A DNA stretch of 5,734 bases, taken from the NCBI GenBank assembly GCA_005887855.1, contig VBQB01000165.1:1-5734 (forward strand). Direction: 5' to 3'. The first letter of the stretch is position 1; the number at the start of each line of letters is the position of its first letter. This DNA comes from Verrucomicrobiota bacterium. Its GTDB lineage: Bacteria > Verrucomicrobiota > Verrucomicrobiae > Chthoniobacterales > UBA10450. The position numbers and the translations under genes are program-made. Positions 1 through 5,733 of the stretch are shown here, in pieces. The notes under the pieces are model-generated. The model was not told the DNA's origin, did no database searches, and saw only the letters and a program-made list of their open reading frames with translations.

Positions 1-1
1 C

Positions 2-388
2 TGGTTTGCGGCTTTGGCATCCGTTGGAATGTACTTGTCGATCTTGCTTGCGGTTCTCGATATCGGTCCACACATCATGGGTGGTGAGCGAGTTACGCGC
101 ACTGAATGGCTACACATCGCTGCGCCCCTCGTGGCGGTCATTGGAATTTTAATGGCGTTCATCGCTTACGGATTCATCTCGCAAAAACCGTGGCCGCGTC
201 ATCTCGTGCTTGCGATGTTCGTCCTGATCGTTGTTTATGCATCGATCCTTGGCGCGCTAAACCTGATTCATCACGCAATCATGTGGCGTGCAATTATCAA
301 CGGGTCGGTGTTTGGTGGAGCGTCTGTTTGGTATTTTTACTTCAAACCAAACGTGGCGGCTTATTTTCGCGAGCTGGACAGACGATGA
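2..388 (+). CDS. Small polytopic membrane protein, 5' end outside window (hypothetical)
   Basis: The reading frame is open from the left edge (W-F-A-A-L precedes the first possible starts, TTG at 14 and ATG at 29) and ends at TGA 386-388, so I call it a 3' partial gene. The 128 visible residues are mostly hydrophobic and suggest four membrane segments, roughly residues 1-22, 39-63, 70-92 and 98-116. These are separated by short polar loops such as GGERVTRTE and QKPWPRH. The tail, YFRELDRR, is basic and probably cytosolic by the positive-inside rule. I see no enzyme, transporter or sensor motif and do not recognise the family. It converges with the sirtuin gene, with a repeat element in the gap. 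It is clearly coding, given the sustained hydrophobic periodicity and clean stop, but the function is unknown. Confidence 0.7.
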   Translation, partial: WFAALASVGMYLSILLAVLDIGPHIMGGERVTRTEWLHIAAPLVAVIGILMAFIAYGFISQKPWPRHLVLAMFVLIVVYASILGALNLIHHAIMWRAIINGSVFGGASVWYFYFKPNVAAYFRELDRR

Positions 389-408
389 CCACATGGCAAC
401 GCGCTTCC

Positions 409-465
409 AGCGCGCCCGGCGGTCGCGCCATACAAGCCAATCAGCAACCGTTGCGGTCGCCCTAC
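409..465. repeat. GGTAGGG/GGCGGTCGCGCC dispersed repeat at the sirtuin 3' end
   Basis: Positions 411-430 (cgcgcccggcggtcgcgcc core) match 3013-3031 in the spacer before the CDGSH gene almost perfectly. A second, shorter motif, gcggtcgccctac, follows at 454-464. Between them is a small hairpin, gcaa-ccg-ttgc, at 444-453. On the minus strand the right end reads TTGTAGGG. The TAG of that consensus is the sirtuin stop codon, so the repeat overlaps the end of that gene and fills the gap to the convergent membrane-protein gene. It may also act as a bidirectional transcription end, but there is no U-run, so that is a guess. Confidence 0.65.
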
Positions 466-1310
466 AATTTCGGCGGCTGCGCGATCAATTGATCGACCAA
501 TCGCGGCAAAGCGATTGCAGCGGGCTCGTCGCAGCGTTGTGTCGCGAATCCTGAAAGCGGCGTTTCCTCCGGGTTCACTTCGACTAGTTCGCCATCGCTG
601 GCGATGGCGCGCAGCGCCCAATCGATGATGTATCCGAACGTGGCGGTTGTTCCGGCAACAATCACGAAATCGCAAGGGCCGGCCTCCAAATAATTCTCTA
701 CCCGTCGAAGTTCGTCCCACGGTAATTGTTCGCTGAACCAAACAACTCCGGGCCGCAGCAGCGCACTGCACTTCGAGCATTTTGGAATATCCTTTTGCTC
801 TTGGTCGGGCTGCGCTGAGGTAGTGGCGATTGACCCGTTCGACTTCCGCTCAGGGCAGGCTCTCAATCGCCCGCTGTGAGGATAAATCGCGCTGGGCGCG
901 GGCGGTTCGGGTGAACCGCCCCTACCTGTGTCACGAAATTGGAAATCGCAACGTGAACAGCGCGTGACAAAAATATCTCCGTGAATTTGGACCATCTTCT
1001 CTTTCGGCGAGCCAGCGCGTGCATGCAGATCATCCACGTTCTGGGTGACCAGCAGGAACTCGTGCGCGTGCTGCGCTAGCTTCGCGATCGCCTTATGCGC
1101 TGGATTCGGCTGCGCATCGCGAATCCGTTGGCGGCGTTCGCGATACCATTCCCAAACTAATTTCGGGTCGCACGCGAACGCTTCTGCCGTAGCAAGCTTC
1201 GCCGGATCGAGATTCCGCCAGTAGCCGTCCTTGCCGCGGAAAGTCGGGATTCCGCTCTCGGCGGAAACGCCCGCGCCTGTAAGAACGAGAATGCGATTAA
1301 GCATGCGCAT
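462..1310 (-). CDS. cobB: NAD-dependent protein deacylase, sirtuin (SIR2/CobB class III-like), with repeat-derived insertion
   Basis: Sirtuins remove acyl groups from lysine using NAD+, releasing nicotinamide and O-acyl-ADP-ribose, in the cytoplasm. Numbering from ATG 1310 (282 aa), the sequence shows the NAD-binding GAGVSAESG (12-20) and PTFRG (22-26), the TQNVD motif (89-93), catalytic HG (H110), and zinc ligands C118/C121 and C178/C181. Y56 and R59 (WYRER) match the Y-x-x-R pair that in CobB and SIRT5 recognises succinyl/glutaryl/malonyl lysine, so a desuccinylase-like preference is inferred. GTTATF at 220-225 replaces the usual GTS-x-x-V. Residues 128-172 between the Cys pairs are an added Pro/Ser/Gly-rich stretch built from genomic repeats. 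The frame opens as far as 1421, but those 37 residues resemble no sirtuin N-terminus. ATG 1304 is an equally possible start, and neither has a clear ribosome site. The stop codon TAG lies in a repeat. Confidence 0.93.
   Translation of the reverse strand: MRMLNRILVLTGAGVSAESGIPTFRGKDGYWRNLDPAKLATAEAFACDPKLVWEWYRERRQRIRDAQPNPAHKAIAKLAQHAHEFLLVTQNVDDLHARAGSPKEKMVQIHGDIFVTRCSRCDFQFRDTGRGGSPEPPAPSAIYPHSGRLRACPERKSNGSIATTSAQPDQEQKDIPKCSKCSALLRPGVVWFSEQLPWDELRRVENYLEAGPCDFVIVAGTTATFGYIIDWALRAIASDGELVEVNPEETPLSGFATQRCDEPAAIALPRLVDQLIAQPPKL
825..871. repeat. Inverted repeat inside the sirtuin gene (ggcgattga / tcaatcgcc)
   Basis: Arms 825-833 and 863-871 are perfect 9-bp inverted copies enclosing 29 bases. 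The interior contains cgacttccgctcagggcagg, which resembles a common dispersed bacterial motif (cttcgacttcgctcagggcagg) that I recall from many environmental genomes. The whole element is translated, minus strand, as part of the extra segment between the two zinc CxxC pairs of the sirtuin. The arms and the interior are plainly visible. Their assignment to a repeat family is from memory. Confidence 0.6.
900..926. repeat. Hairpin repeat with GGTAGGG end inside the sirtuin gene
   Basis: A perfect 9-bp stem (900-908 gggcggttc with 913-921 gaaccgccc, loop gggt) is followed by ctacc, so the minus strand reads GGTAGGGGCGGTTC. The same GGTAGGG-plus-GC-hairpin layout occurs at 2971-3036 and, in shortened form, at 454-465. 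Here it is read in the frame GGT-AGG-GGC, which avoids the TAG that the motif contains. It forms the N-terminal end of the sirtuin insertion (T-G-R-G-G-S-P-E-P-P). Confidence 0.7.
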
Positions 1311-1437
1311 AGATGTCGATCTTGCACACAAGCTCGGCAAGACGTTGTAGAGCACGCGCATCGCCTGCCACGATATCTGTAGGGGAAGCAGGTTACTTCC
1401 CAAAAATAGGGATCCTAACAACGTTCGCTAAAGTGTC

Positions 1438-1480
1438 GGCAGGCGAGACGCCCGCCGGCCGCACAGGCTGGAAGCCTGTG
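1438..1480. repeat. REP-like double hairpin between sirtuin and mgtE
   Basis: Two adjacent hairpins are visible. The first is 1438-1445 ggcaggcg pairing with 1449-1456 cgcccgcc (7 of 8 pairs, loop aga). The second is 1462-1469 cacaggct pairing perfectly with 1473-1480 agcctgtg (loop gga). A related sequence recurs at 2847-2866. It lies in the 273-base divergent spacer 1311-1583, in which I see no gene and no convincing promoter. It is probably a dispersed palindromic repeat and not a gene-specific regulatory site. Confidence 0.75.
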
Positions 1481-1583
1481 TTACCCTATTCCCAGCCAAT
1501 TTGGCGGCCTTTGTTTTATTCTGCGAGCCAGATGTGGACGCTAATTGATTGCTACCTCAGCCTCGCTTCGCCAGACTCGCAAC

Positions 1584-2828
1584 ATGAGTGAGAGCACAAA
1601 AGAGATTGCATTCAGCGCTGTGCGCGAAATTGGAGCAGAGCTAAGGGACCTTTTTACAAAGGTGGTGGAACGGGATCCGCATGAGGCGGTTAAGATGCTG
1701 GAACCATATCCAGACGAGTTTGTGGTTCAGATGCTGGAACTCCTAAACCCCGCATCAGCAATAGACATCCTCGAACGCTTCAGTCCGCCGCGCCGGCAGA
1801 CGATTCTGGCTACCGCTTCTCCGGAAACCGACCGGCAATGGATGCGCAACCAAACCTACCCGGAGCGTACTATCGGACGCTTGATGCAACCGCCATTGGC
1901 CGTTTTTCATCCGCAAACGACTGTCGCCGAAGCGACCGAACAAATTCGACATCTGGCCAAGAAAGCTATTATCACCTACGGCTTTGTCACAGACGAGCAG
2001 GAGAACCTTCTTGGCGTTATCGTGATGCGCGATCTGCTGCTGGCGCAAGGCAATCAGCGCCTGGAGGAGATAATGCTTGCGAATCCGTTCTATCTCACAC
2101 CGGAAATGCCTTTGACCGAAGCGATGAGAGCGGTGCTGGTTCGGCATTACCCGGTTTATCCGGTCTGTGACAAAACGGGGCGACTGATCGGACTGTTGCG
2201 CGGTCAAATGCTCTTTGAAGCGGAGGCGATCGAGCTGAGCGCACAACCGGGCGAAATGGTGGGTGTAGAAAGAGAGGAGCGACTCACCACGCCGTGGTTG
2301 CGGAGTCTGAAATTCCGGCACCCGTGGCTCCAGATAAATCTATTCTGCGGATTGCTCGCCGCCGTCGTAGTCGGTCTTTTCCAGGAAACAATCGACCGCG
2401 TCATTGCCCTGGCGGTGTTTTTGCCGGTGCTCATTGGTCAGGCGGCAAACACCGGAGTGCAGGCGCTGTCAGTCTCCTTGAGGGGGATGACTCTGGGCGA
2501 TTTGAGGTCCGGGAGAGAACGCCTGCTCCTGATCAAGGAAATGTTGCTGGGAACATTCAATGGAGCATTGACTGGGATAACTGGAGGAATCGCGATGTTC
2601 ATCTTCGCTAGCATCGTGAAGAGCCCGGCAGCCGTGATGCTCGGCGTTGTTGTATTTCTAGCTACCACCATCAGTTGCCTCATCAGCGGCGTGGCCGGTG
2701 CAATGGTGCCATTGGTTCTCAAAAACTTGGGGGCCGATCCTGCGATGGCATCAAGCATTGTGGTGACAACCTTCACCGATGTTGGCTGTCTGGCTGTTTT
2801 TCTCGGGCTGGCCACAGTACTGATCTGA
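1584..2828 (+). CDS. mgtE: Magnesium transporter, MgtE family
   Basis: MgtE is an inner-membrane Mg2+ channel gated by cytosolic Mg2+. From ATG 1584 (414 aa) the order is an N-terminal helical domain (about 20-90), CBS1 (about 96-155, with YGFVTDEQENLLGVI), CBS2 (about 160-215, with YPVYPVCDKTGRLIGLL), a connecting plug-type helix (about 216-240), then five membrane segments (about 245-414). The TM domain has the family's G-x-x-x-N-x-G-x-Q pattern (285-293, here GQAANTGVQ) and TTFTD near the C-terminus. D399 of that motif corresponds to the Mg2+-coordinating Asp known in Thermus MgtE. The N domain is about 30-40 residues shorter than in typical 450-aa members. The frame extends to TTG 1545, but ATG 1584 fits better. 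No Shine-Dalgarno is visible, and I see no M-box-like leader. It is divergent from the sirtuin and probably transcribed alone. Confidence 0.92.
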   Translation: MSESTKEIAFSAVREIGAELRDLFTKVVERDPHEAVKMLEPYPDEFVVQMLELLNPASAIDILERFSPPRRQTILATASPETDRQWMRNQTYPERTIGRLMQPPLAVFHPQTTVAEATEQIRHLAKKAIITYGFVTDEQENLLGVIVMRDLLLAQGNQRLEEIMLANPFYLTPEMPLTEAMRAVLVRHYPVYPVCDKTGRLIGLLRGQMLFEAEAIELSAQPGEMVGVEREERLTTPWLRSLKFRHPWLQINLFCGLLAAVVVGLFQETIDRVIALAVFLPVLIGQAANTGVQALSVSLRGMTLGDLRSGRERLLLIKEMLLGTFNGALTGITGGIAMFIFASIVKSPAAVMLGVVVFLATTISCLISGVAGAMVPLVLKNLGADPAMASSIVVTTFTDVGCLAVFLGLATVLI

Positions 2829-2846
2829 AAAGATCGCTTAGGTCCA

Positions 2847-2866
2847 GCCGCACAGACTGGAAGCCT
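2847..2866. repeat. Decayed partial copy of the 'cacaggctggaagcct' repeat
   Basis: gccgcacagactggaagcct matches 1459-1477 plus flank with a single difference (g to a), but the right arm of the hairpin is lost after agcct. It starts 18 bases after the mgtE stop, in the spacer 2829-3070. I see no gene in that 242-base spacer. Confidence 0.6.
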
Positions 2867-2970
2867 TCGCAGGTTGACGGCTTGGCAGGAGAGAAAGAGC
2901 GAGGAGGACATTGTACGATGCATGCGCGGAAACTAACCGTACTCGCGCCAAGTTGCGAAGTGCGTTCGTT

Positions 2971-3036
2971 GGTAGGGACGGACCGCCGGGTTGTCCGTAA
3001 GATTTTCTTCGGCGCGCCCGGCGGTCGCGCCCTACC
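2971..3036. repeat. 66-bp palindromic repeat, GGTAGGG...CCCTACC
   Basis: The ends are perfect 7-bp inverted repeats (2971-2977 ggtaggg, 3030-3036 ccctacc). Inside them gaccgccggg (2981-2990) is perfectly complementary to cccggcggtc (3017-3026). Each half can instead fold alone: acggac/gtccgt (2978-2983 with 2993-2998) and ggcgcg/cgcgcc (3011-3016 with 3026-3031). The element ends 34 bases before the CDGSH start codon. The right half repeats at 411-432, and the GGTAGGG end recurs in the sirtuin gene at 920-926. This is typical of a dispersed REP/MITE-like family with no coding capacity of its own. Confidence 0.8.
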
Positions 3037-3070
3037 TTGCCATTAGCCGCCTGACACGTAGCGTCACCCC

Positions 3071-3259
3071 ATGCGCAAAGTCGTGAAGTTGGACAAGCAG
3101 CCGTTTGAAATCGAACCGCAACAACGTTCGGTCTGGATTTGCATGTGCGGTCTATCGAAAAACCAGCCGTTCTGCGATGGCTCTCACAAAAAAGTGAGTG
3201 ACGAGGAAGACGGCAAAACCTACGAGTACGACGCAGAAGGACATCGACGCGAAGTCTAA
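3071..3259 (+). CDS. CDGSH-type [2Fe-2S] iron-sulfur protein
   Basis: This 62-residue protein contains the full CDGSH signature C-x-C-x2-S-x3-P-x-C-D-G-S-H, with C24, C26, C35 and H39 as the 3Cys-1His ligands of a mitoNEET-type [2Fe-2S] cluster. A basic KK follows the His, and the tail is acidic (DEEDGKTYEYDAEG). Only one CDGSH motif is present and there is no membrane anchor, so a small soluble cytoplasmic protein, probably a dimer, is expected. The family is linked to redox sensing and cluster or electron transfer, but its bacterial partners are mostly unknown. The start ATG 3071 has no recognisable Shine-Dalgarno. The 66-bp palindromic repeat lies just upstream, where a promoter would be expected. 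It converges with the Rieske/FAD gene across a 98-base spacer (3260-3357) in which I see no clear terminator. Confidence 0.93.
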   Translation: MRKVVKLDKQPFEIEPQQRSVWICMCGLSKNQPFCDGSHKKVSDEEDGKTYEYDAEGHRREV

Positions 3260-3357
3260 ATGTCGACGCTAATGGCCACCTGATATTACAAACCACGCTT
3301 CCTTAACCCATGCCGGGAGGCTGTCCGCCACTCGCGCCCATGCCAATCACAATGGAA

Positions 3358-4887
3358 TTATAACGCGTGGAATTCATCGCCACGCTCCAGCGCCACTTCG
3401 GCTTTGAGATTCTCAAGATCGCGGCCGATGCTCGCGACCGCAGTAATGTTGTCGCCGGATCGGAAAATCACGGAGCCGTCCTTCGCTTTCAAATCGCCCG
3501 AGACGTTAGCGCCCTGCTCGCCGCTGCCGTGACCGACATAGCGGATGTGCAGATCGAAATGATTGCTCCAGAAAAATGGCGGAGTGACGAACGGCTGGCG
3601 CGCGCCAAGAATATTGCGTGCCGCGGTCTGCCCCTGGCGCTCGGCCACCACCCAGTGCTCCACCCGGATGCGGCCTGCGCGCGGATCGGGCCAGCGCGCG
3701 ATATCGCCGGCAGCAAAAATTCCGGGGATGTTCGTCTCCAAAAATTCGTCCACCAACACGCCGTTGTCCGTTGCGATCCCTGCTTTTTCAGCAAGCGCGG
3801 TGTGTGGGCGCACGCCAATTCCTACGACCACCAGGTCGCATTCCAAAATGGTTTCATCATCGAGCTGCACGTGTCTATTTTCTATCACTGCGGGCGTTCG
3901 ACCGAGATGAAATTTCACGCCGTTCGCCTCGTGAGTTTCGCGAATTAAGTTGCCCAGTTCGGGCCCGAGGACTTTTCCGAGCGGCAGCGATTCTTTTCCG
4001 ACGACTGCGATTTCGAGTTTGCGTTCGCGCAACGATGCCGCGACTTCGAGGCCGATGAAGCTTGCGCCGATCACTACCACTCGCTTCGCGTGTTCCGCCT
4101 TCTCGATGATGCGCCGGCTATCAGCGAGCGTTCGCAAATAACAAACGTGCGGCAAATCGTCTCCCGCAATTTGAAGCCGCAGAGGCTCGACGCCTGTCGC
4201 CAACAGCAACGCGCCGTAACTCACTGAACGTCCGTCGGAGAGCGTCACCTGCTTCCTTTTCGGCTCAATCGCTGCGACTGATCTTTTTGTGAGCGTCTCG
4301 ATCTTTTGTTCGCGGTAAAAATCTGCCGACCGCAGCGGGATCCATTCTTCGGGCGCAGTACCCGCGAGATAGTCTTTTGAGAGGTTCGGCCGATCGTACG
4401 GCAAAAATTCATCAGCGCCGATTAGCGTGATCGACCCATCATAACCTTCACGCCGCAACAGTTCCGCCGCGGCGTTGCCCGCTGCACCCGCGCCAACAAT
4501 GACCACGCTTGCAGGCGACGACTTCGGTTTGCGCGCCGTTTTTTTGTCGATTTTGCCGGTGACGAAAAAGCGGTTGCCACGTTTCTCAATCTTCCAGCAC
4601 GACGTGTGCCTTAACGCCGGTGCTGCAATCGCTTCGCCCGTGCGCAGATCGAAACGCGCATGATGCCACGGACAACGCACGGTGCAATCGACCATCAAAC
4701 CTTTGGCTAATGGCCCACCGTAATGCGTGCAAGTGGCACCGATCGCAAAAAGCTCGTCGCCGCGTCTGGCGACGAGAACCTGTTCGCCAAATGCGTGTCC
4801 CAAGAGCATTTCCCCATCGCCCACCTTGTCGGTCTCACAGCCCTTTTCGAAATCGGGGCCCTCGATTTTAGTCGACGCTTCAGCCAT
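3358..4887 (-). CDS. Rieske [2Fe-2S]-FAD/NAD(P)H oxidoreductase, AIFM3-like
   Basis: The 509-residue protein has a Rieske domain (about 10-112) with C53-T-H55 and C72-P-W-H75 binding a [2Fe-2S] cluster. A lysine-rich linker (112-124) leads to a pyridine-nucleotide-disulfide-type reductase: FAD-binding GAGAAG (132-137), PYDRPNLSK (163-171), ATG motif (230-232), NAD(P)H-binding GASFIG (274-279), second FAD motif AAGD (392-395) and VEHW (409-412). A C-terminal reductase domain (about 432-503) follows. This order is that of AIFM3-like proteins and of ferredoxin reductases with a fused Rieske. It probably passes electrons from NAD(P)H through FAD to the Rieske cluster; the acceptor is unknown. No redox-active CxxC is seen in the reductase. 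No signal peptide is seen, so it is cytoplasmic. ATG 4887 has a good ribosome site. The unknown gene at 4969-5733 lies 81 bases upstream on the same strand. Confidence 0.94.
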   Translation of the reverse strand: MAEASTKIEGPDFEKGCETDKVGDGEMLLGHAFGEQVLVARRGDELFAIGATCTHYGGPLAKGLMVDCTVRCPWHHARFDLRTGEAIAAPALRHTSCWKIEKRGNRFFVTGKIDKKTARKPKSSPASVVIVGAGAAGNAAAELLRREGYDGSITLIGADEFLPYDRPNLSKDYLAGTAPEEWIPLRSADFYREQKIETLTKRSVAAIEPKRKQVTLSDGRSVSYGALLLATGVEPLRLQIAGDDLPHVCYLRTLADSRRIIEKAEHAKRVVVIGASFIGLEVAASLRERKLEIAVVGKESLPLGKVLGPELGNLIRETHEANGVKFHLGRTPAVIENRHVQLDDETILECDLVVVGIGVRPHTALAEKAGIATDNGVLVDEFLETNIPGIFAAGDIARWPDPRAGRIRVEHWVVAERQGQTAARNILGARQPFVTPPFFWSNHFDLHIRYVGHGSGEQGANVSGDLKAKDGSVIFRSGDNITAVASIGRDLENLKAEVALERGDEFHAL

Positions 4888-4893
4888 GGAAAT

Positions 4894-4899
4894 TTCCTT
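4894..4899 (-). promoter_or_regulatory. Ribosome binding site of the Rieske/FAD gene
   Basis: The minus strand reads AAGGAA six bases before ATG 4887, a good Shine-Dalgarno match at suitable spacing. It supports that start. It is also the only clear ribosome site in the window. Confidence 0.7.
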
Positions 4900-4917
4900 C
4901 GCCCTGTAACACTAGAA

Positions 4918-4931
4918 TCGCGCCGGCGCGA
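4918..4931. repeat. Perfect 14-bp palindrome upstream of the Rieske/FAD gene
   Basis: tcgcgccggcgcga is fully self-complementary. It sits in the 81-base gap (4888-4968) between the unknown gene and the Rieske/FAD gene, about 30 bases before the start codon. It could be a dimeric regulator's operator, or just GC-rich sequence. There is no T-run to make it a terminator. Confidence 0.4.
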
Positions 4932-4968
4932 CGCAGCGCGCGTTCTCGCCACCCGTGATGGGCAGAAT

Positions 4969-5733
4969 TCACTGACTGGTACTTTCCCTCACCGGTTCTG
5001 CTGCCGTACTCTTCGTGCCCGAAAGCAAATCGACACGGATGAGTGGATCGTTCGGTAACACAACTGGGCCTTCCCACCGGAGGAAACCGGCTGGCGCAGG
5101 ATTCGTTAGCCAGATTTTCGTGTCGGGCACATTGACGAACAATTTTGCGATCGCCGGAACTTCCGGGTGAACAATGAACCGGTCGCCTTTGAGCGAGCGT
5201 CCGGACATTCTCATGCGGTCGACGCCGCCGTGGGAAATCTTCACTGTCACAACTTGCGGTTTGAGGGTCGGGAACGGCGAAAAACCGACTGCTTTAAGCT
5301 GAACTTGCTCGCCGCTGAGGAGCCGCTTCCGCAGATTACTCAATGCGATGGTGAACCCGAATCCGGCACATGTCCGACCCCTCTCGACGTCGATCTTTTC
5401 GGACACGTCCTTGCTGTCCTTGCGGATGTGCGCACTGGCTATTCCCGACAGAAAATCCACAGCGAATTCGCGCTGCCGGCTATCATTCTTCATTTCTTTC
5501 CACGACCATTGTTCCTGCATCAGTTCTGGCTCTTGCCGAAAGCGCGCCTTCTCCTCAAACAACTGGCCACCGGGAAATTCGTAGGTGATGACCACGTGAA
5601 GACGATCATTTTCCACCCACTGCTTGAATTCTCCGTCAGCAAGTTTTTTGCCGTTGATATCGCACACTCCCCGATAGCCATGCGCTGCGCCCGCCGGCTC
5701 CGTTATTTCAACGGCGGCGGCGCGCATGCAAAG
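4969..5733 (-). CDS. Hypothetical protein, 5' end probably outside window
   Basis: The frame ends at TGA (4971-4969) and remains open to the right edge (L-C precedes ATG 5727), so the true start and any signal peptide are probably outside. About 254 residues are visible. There is no membrane segment. The first 100 residues alternate charged and hydrophobic residues in a way that suggests beta strands (YRGVCDINGKKLADGEF, LHVVITYEFPGGQLFEEKA). They are followed by an acidic/aromatic patch (QEQWSWKEM). The C-terminal half also looks beta-rich, with FVNVPDTKIWLTNPAPAGFLRWEG near the end. I do not recognise the family. The N-terminus at the edge, AAAVEITEPAG, would fit the start of a mature secreted protein, but this cannot be confirmed here. 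Lying upstream of the Rieske/FAD gene with 81 bases between, it could share its transcript. Confidence 0.75.
   Translation of the reverse strand, partial: LCMRAAAVEITEPAGAAHGYRGVCDINGKKLADGEFKQWVENDRLHVVITYEFPGGQLFEEKARFRQEPELMQEQWSWKEMKNDSRQREFAVDFLSGIASAHIRKDSKDVSEKIDVERGRTCAGFGFTIALSNLRKRLLSGEQVQLKAVGFSPFPTLKPQVVTVKISHGGVDRMRMSGRSLKGDRFIVHPEVPAIAKLFVNVPDTKIWLTNPAPAGFLRWEGPVVLPNDPLIRVDLLSGTKSTAAEPVRESTSQ

Noticed and set aside
462..1310. SIR2 as an anti-phage NADase defence gene
   Set aside because: It has the full CobB-type catalytic and zinc motifs, is a stand-alone deacylase in size, and has no defence partner gene beside it.
462..1310. Sirtuin as a pseudogene because of the repeat insertion
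   Set aside because: The frame is intact across the insertion and all catalytic and zinc residues are present.
1311..1421. Extension of the sirtuin frame to ATG 1421 (37 extra residues)
   Set aside because: The added residues do not resemble a sirtuin N-terminus, and the NAD-binding motif sits at the normal distance from ATG 1310 or 1304.
1501..1522. ttggcg and tattct as an mgtE promoter
   Set aside because: The spacing is only 10 bases, too short for a sigma-70 type promoter.
1311..1583. Mg2+-sensing riboswitch upstream of mgtE
   Set aside because: The only structure visible is the dispersed double hairpin. No M-box-like conserved elements or expression platform were seen.
1755..2321. Long antisense open frame opposite mgtE
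   Set aside because: It is a codon-bias shadow of a clearly conserved transporter, and its translation has no recognisable domain.
2822..2835. gatc-tgaaaa-gatc as an mgtE terminator
   Set aside because: A 4-bp stem with no T-run is too weak to call.
409..3036. The scattered palindromes as a CRISPR array
   Set aside because: The copies are few, far apart and variable, with no regular spacers and no cas genes.
3367..4058. Several plus-strand open frames opposite the Rieske/FAD gene
   Set aside because: They overlap the conserved reductase entirely, and their translations are low-complexity and Arg/Pro/Ser-rich.
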